Part shown: one piece after another, positions 61,810 to 64,000 of the stretch
Layout of the letters: every line of letters starts with the position of its first letter
Position numbering within the stretch: position 1 is the first letter of the stretch
NCBI GenBank assembly: GCA_038496675.1
Contig: CM076666.1
Coordinates: 12,433,063 to 12,497,062 of the forward strand
Source of the DNA: Rachycentron canadum
Lineage: Eukaryota > Chordata > Actinopteri > Carangiformes > Rachycentridae
DNA: 64,000 nt
Direction: 5' to 3'
The notes under the pieces: generated by a model
Told to the model about the DNA's origin: nothing
Seen by the model: the letters and a program-made list of their open reading frames with translations, nothing else
Database searches by the model: none
Position numbers and translations under genes: made by a program

Positions 61810-62793
61810 TCCTCTTCTCCTGATCAGATGACATCATTAACAATCATTACTGGGACACCAGGAAGTGCAGAGATCTCCGGCTCAGAGTCTGGCTGCTTGG
61901 GATCAAGTTAGCCTGGTCGAGATGAGAGATTTGAAAAGGAAAACACCCACCAAAGCTATTTTACCTCTGGATTTCATCAATGCCCCAGTGCTACTAGAAG
62001 GTATGAAGGATGACAGAATTCAAGAGAAATCCTAAGCCACCTTCACCCCTTCTGTACTTTGTATACGTCAATACCCTTGGAGATGTTTTTCAAATTTCTT
62101 CCTGAATACAGTAAATTGATTTTCCCTTGTTTTCTGTGCGAAAATCAAAAACATTCTTGATGTAACTTTCTTTTTCCTGATGGTTTTAAATGCTTGAGAA
62201 AAACATCCAGAAGGCTGCTTTAGCAGTTATTAAAGCTTATTTACACTATTACACACGCATATAGATTATGTAGAGTATATTATGTTTAGGGTTCCTCTGA
62301 TGTTGAATATTTCTTTAGAGTTGGATGATCTGTGTTTTTTTGTCCTGTCAATTTAAACTGGATACAGAGCTTTGTGGTTTCTGTGGCCAGGTTAGTGATT
62401 TGGGCTGGTTCTGATGTGTGGTGGTGGTGCTGGAGCCATGGATCCTCAGAGTGAAAGGCCTTCCCCTTGGGCCCAGAGAAAGCTGACACGCCAGGCCTGG
62501 GTTAGTCAGTGACAGGCCCCTGGCAGGAAGCTGCTCTGAGTCCATGGGCGTCTCAGTAGCTGCTCTTGTATGACACTAACCACAGCTACCACAAGACAGG
62601 CAATACCACTGCTGCTGTCGGAGGTTATGTTACTGTGATAGGACGCATACATTGCTTTCCATGGGACAGGGCAGAACAGCTAGTGTGTGTTTGAATTCAT
62701 GTTGGTGGCTGTGTGCTAGCATGTTGACATATGTGCGTGCAATGCTGCAAACACACACATGCGTGTTTGATTAAATCTTTGCTTGTCGTTGCA
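61810..62793. other. Non-coding stretch, no gene seen
   Basis: Ordinary sequence with a balanced block at 62390-62560. No gene. Confidence 0.6.
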
Positions 62794-62827
62794 TGTGTGT
62801 GTGTGTGTGTGTTTGTGTGTGTGTGTC
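62794..62827. repeat. (TG)n microsatellite
   Basis: TG units with one TTT interruption. Confidence 0.93.
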
Positions 62828-63623
62828 AAGACTCTGATCTAAATACTTCACAAGGGAGGAGAGAAGAGTGACCCCTACTGTTAAAGAAAATGCACACTGG
62901 CTACATACTATGTCAGTAGAGGTTAACACCATAACTAGACGATTAAATACCTCAAAAATAAGTTATTGAATGAAAGGTGAACAGCATTACAGATTATCAT
63001 CTAACACACAGAGTCACAGTGTTAATGTAATGTAAATGTGTGCATAAATTGAATAATTGTCTAATATTTCACAAAGAACACACTATGTTACATGTGGGTT
63101 GTCTTCCAAATCTCCTTCACCGCAGGCAACGATCATCTGTAAACATCACAGCCAGAGAAGTACTTTTATATGTTCCATCACCATCCACTTGAGCTTTCTG
63201 TTTTTTTTTTTGGTTTTTTTTATGAATAGGGGCTGTGATTGGAGCAGGGGGAGCTGGAAGTCCTTTGAAAAGGGAAAACAAAAGGTCTCCTCTGCTGTGA
63301 TGAAGCATACCTCTCAAGAGACCGGGCCTGGGCCTGACTCAACCTTTCACACAATCGACAGCCAACAATGCAACAAACCCTGCCCTTGCAGAGCTACTAT
63401 TGTACTGGAGCACGCCACAGCTGTGGAGAATCACATTTAGGTGTCAGAGGCAACAAATGTTTCTTTAATTGGAATAGTGGTATTAGCTCATGTTTCCTCC
63501 CTATGCTTTATGAATCCCCTGTGCCTATTGTTTGGAAGTTCGCGTTGACGTCGCCTTGGCGGCCCCCGCTAATTGAGAGAGTGTGTGTTTGGACCAGATT
63601 CAAGAGGAACTAGCAGCCCTTAC
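62828..63623. other. Non-coding stretch, no gene seen
   Basis: Ordinary sequence with T-rich runs near 63200-63220. The 127-codon frame at 63057-63440 has no recognisable domain. Confidence 0.6.
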
Positions 63624-63643
63624 TTGTGTGTGTGTGTGTGTGA
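63624..63643. repeat. Short (TG)n microsatellite
   Basis: About ten TG units. Confidence 0.9.
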
Positions 63644-63696
63644 GCGTAAATGTAAATATAAGTGTGCTCGTGCATGGGTGTGCATGCTTGCTTTGT

Positions 63697-63698
<2 letters not shown>

Positions 63699-63763
<65 letters not shown>
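63699..63763. repeat. (TG)32 microsatellite
   Basis: Thirty-two uninterrupted TG units, the longest pure dinucleotide tract of the window. Flanking impure TG-rich DNA runs from 63660 to 63840. Confidence 0.97.
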
Positions 63764-63765
<2 letters not shown>

Positions 63766-63861
63766 CCAAGGATGTGTAAGTGTGTAAGTCTATGTGCAGG
63801 ATCCAGTGCTGTGCGTGTGTGTGAGACTCTGTATGTCTCCAATATGTCTCTCTTTTTACAG

Positions 63862-63927
63862 TAGACCTCATACAGTTTATTTATTCTAAATGGGCCTATG
63901 CACACTTTGATTCAGACCCTGAGCAAG
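63862..63927 (+). other. Weak candidate exon (66 bp) at the right edge
   Basis: A pyrimidine-rich tract ending in ACAG (63858-63861) is followed by 66 bases and a donor-like AAG|GTAATT (63928). One of three frames is open, reading DLIQFIYSKWAYAHFDSDPE; the other two hit stops. Length is a multiple of three. No protein family recognised, and the next exon would lie beyond the window. Confidence 0.22.
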
Positions 63928-63963
63928 GTAATTTAGTCATTTTACTCCACTGGAAAAGTGTGT

Positions 63964-63997
63964 CCCCCCATCCCCAATCATCCCCCACCCCCCACCC
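63964..63997 (-). other. C-rich tract, minus-strand G-quadruplex motif
   Basis: C runs of 6, 4, 5, 6 and 3 with loops of at most six bases. On the minus strand this is a G-quadruplex candidate. It lies at the end of the window, so its full extent is unknown. Confidence 0.5.
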
Positions 63998-64000
63998 TAC

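Noticed and set aside
63583..63905. Cys/Val-rich and His/Thr-rich open frames over the (TG)n tracts
   Set aside because: They are translations of dinucleotide repeats. The same applies to frames over the other (TG)n, (GA)n and TCTTC arrays.

Overview
This window looks like intergenic or intronic DNA from a teleost fish, most likely a percomorph (spiny-rayed fish). The evidence is long (CA)n/(TG)n microsatellites, AT-rich non-coding sequence throughout, no bacterial-type gene packing, and decayed copies of at least three interspersed repeats that I recognise from percomorph genomes. Apart from frames running through the assembly gap, the longest open frames are about 214 and 187 codons. They overlap on opposite strands and show no recognisable domain. 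I found no tRNA, rRNA, known microRNA, CRISPR array or complete protein-coding gene, so no gene symbol is assigned.

Layout. 1-5.8 kb: unremarkable AT-rich DNA with short microsatellites. 5.8-6.5 kb: a more balanced-composition block that may be conserved non-coding sequence. 6.5-12.4 kb: ordinary sequence with a (TG)n tract and a SOX/POU-like composite site near 8.65 kb. 12.4-14.1 kb: two GC-richer blocks, one holding a possible minus-strand exon. 14.1-16.5 kb: (CA)n tracts. 16,589-16,975: an assembly gap of 387 N whose two edges carry the same 25-bp C-rich sequence. 17-20 kb: purine-rich sequence and a perfect inverted SOX-type motif at 18.6 kb. 20-27 kb: AT-rich sequence, a degenerate transposon copy at 24.9-25.4 kb and a cluster of GGATTA/TAATCC motifs at 26.3 kb. 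27-41 kb: further repeat fragments, a small plus-strand exon candidate at 32.77 kb with strong splice signals, a perfect TCTTC pentanucleotide array, a SOX/POU/homeodomain motif cluster at 36.5-36.7 kb and a G-quadruplex motif at 38.67 kb. 41-51 kb: several GC-richer, homeodomain-motif-bearing blocks and a GC hairpin at 50.8 kb. 51-64 kb: ordinary sequence, long (TG)n tracts and another weak exon candidate at the right edge.

Interpretation. The many short TAATTA, octamer and SOX motif groups between decayed repeats would fit a regulatory desert or a large intron of a developmental gene. That is inference: conservation cannot be measured from one sequence. I did not identify a previously undescribed system. 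The most useful leads are the duplicated gap edges (probably an assembly artefact), the 32.77 kb exon candidate and the clustered SOX/POU/homeodomain motifs.
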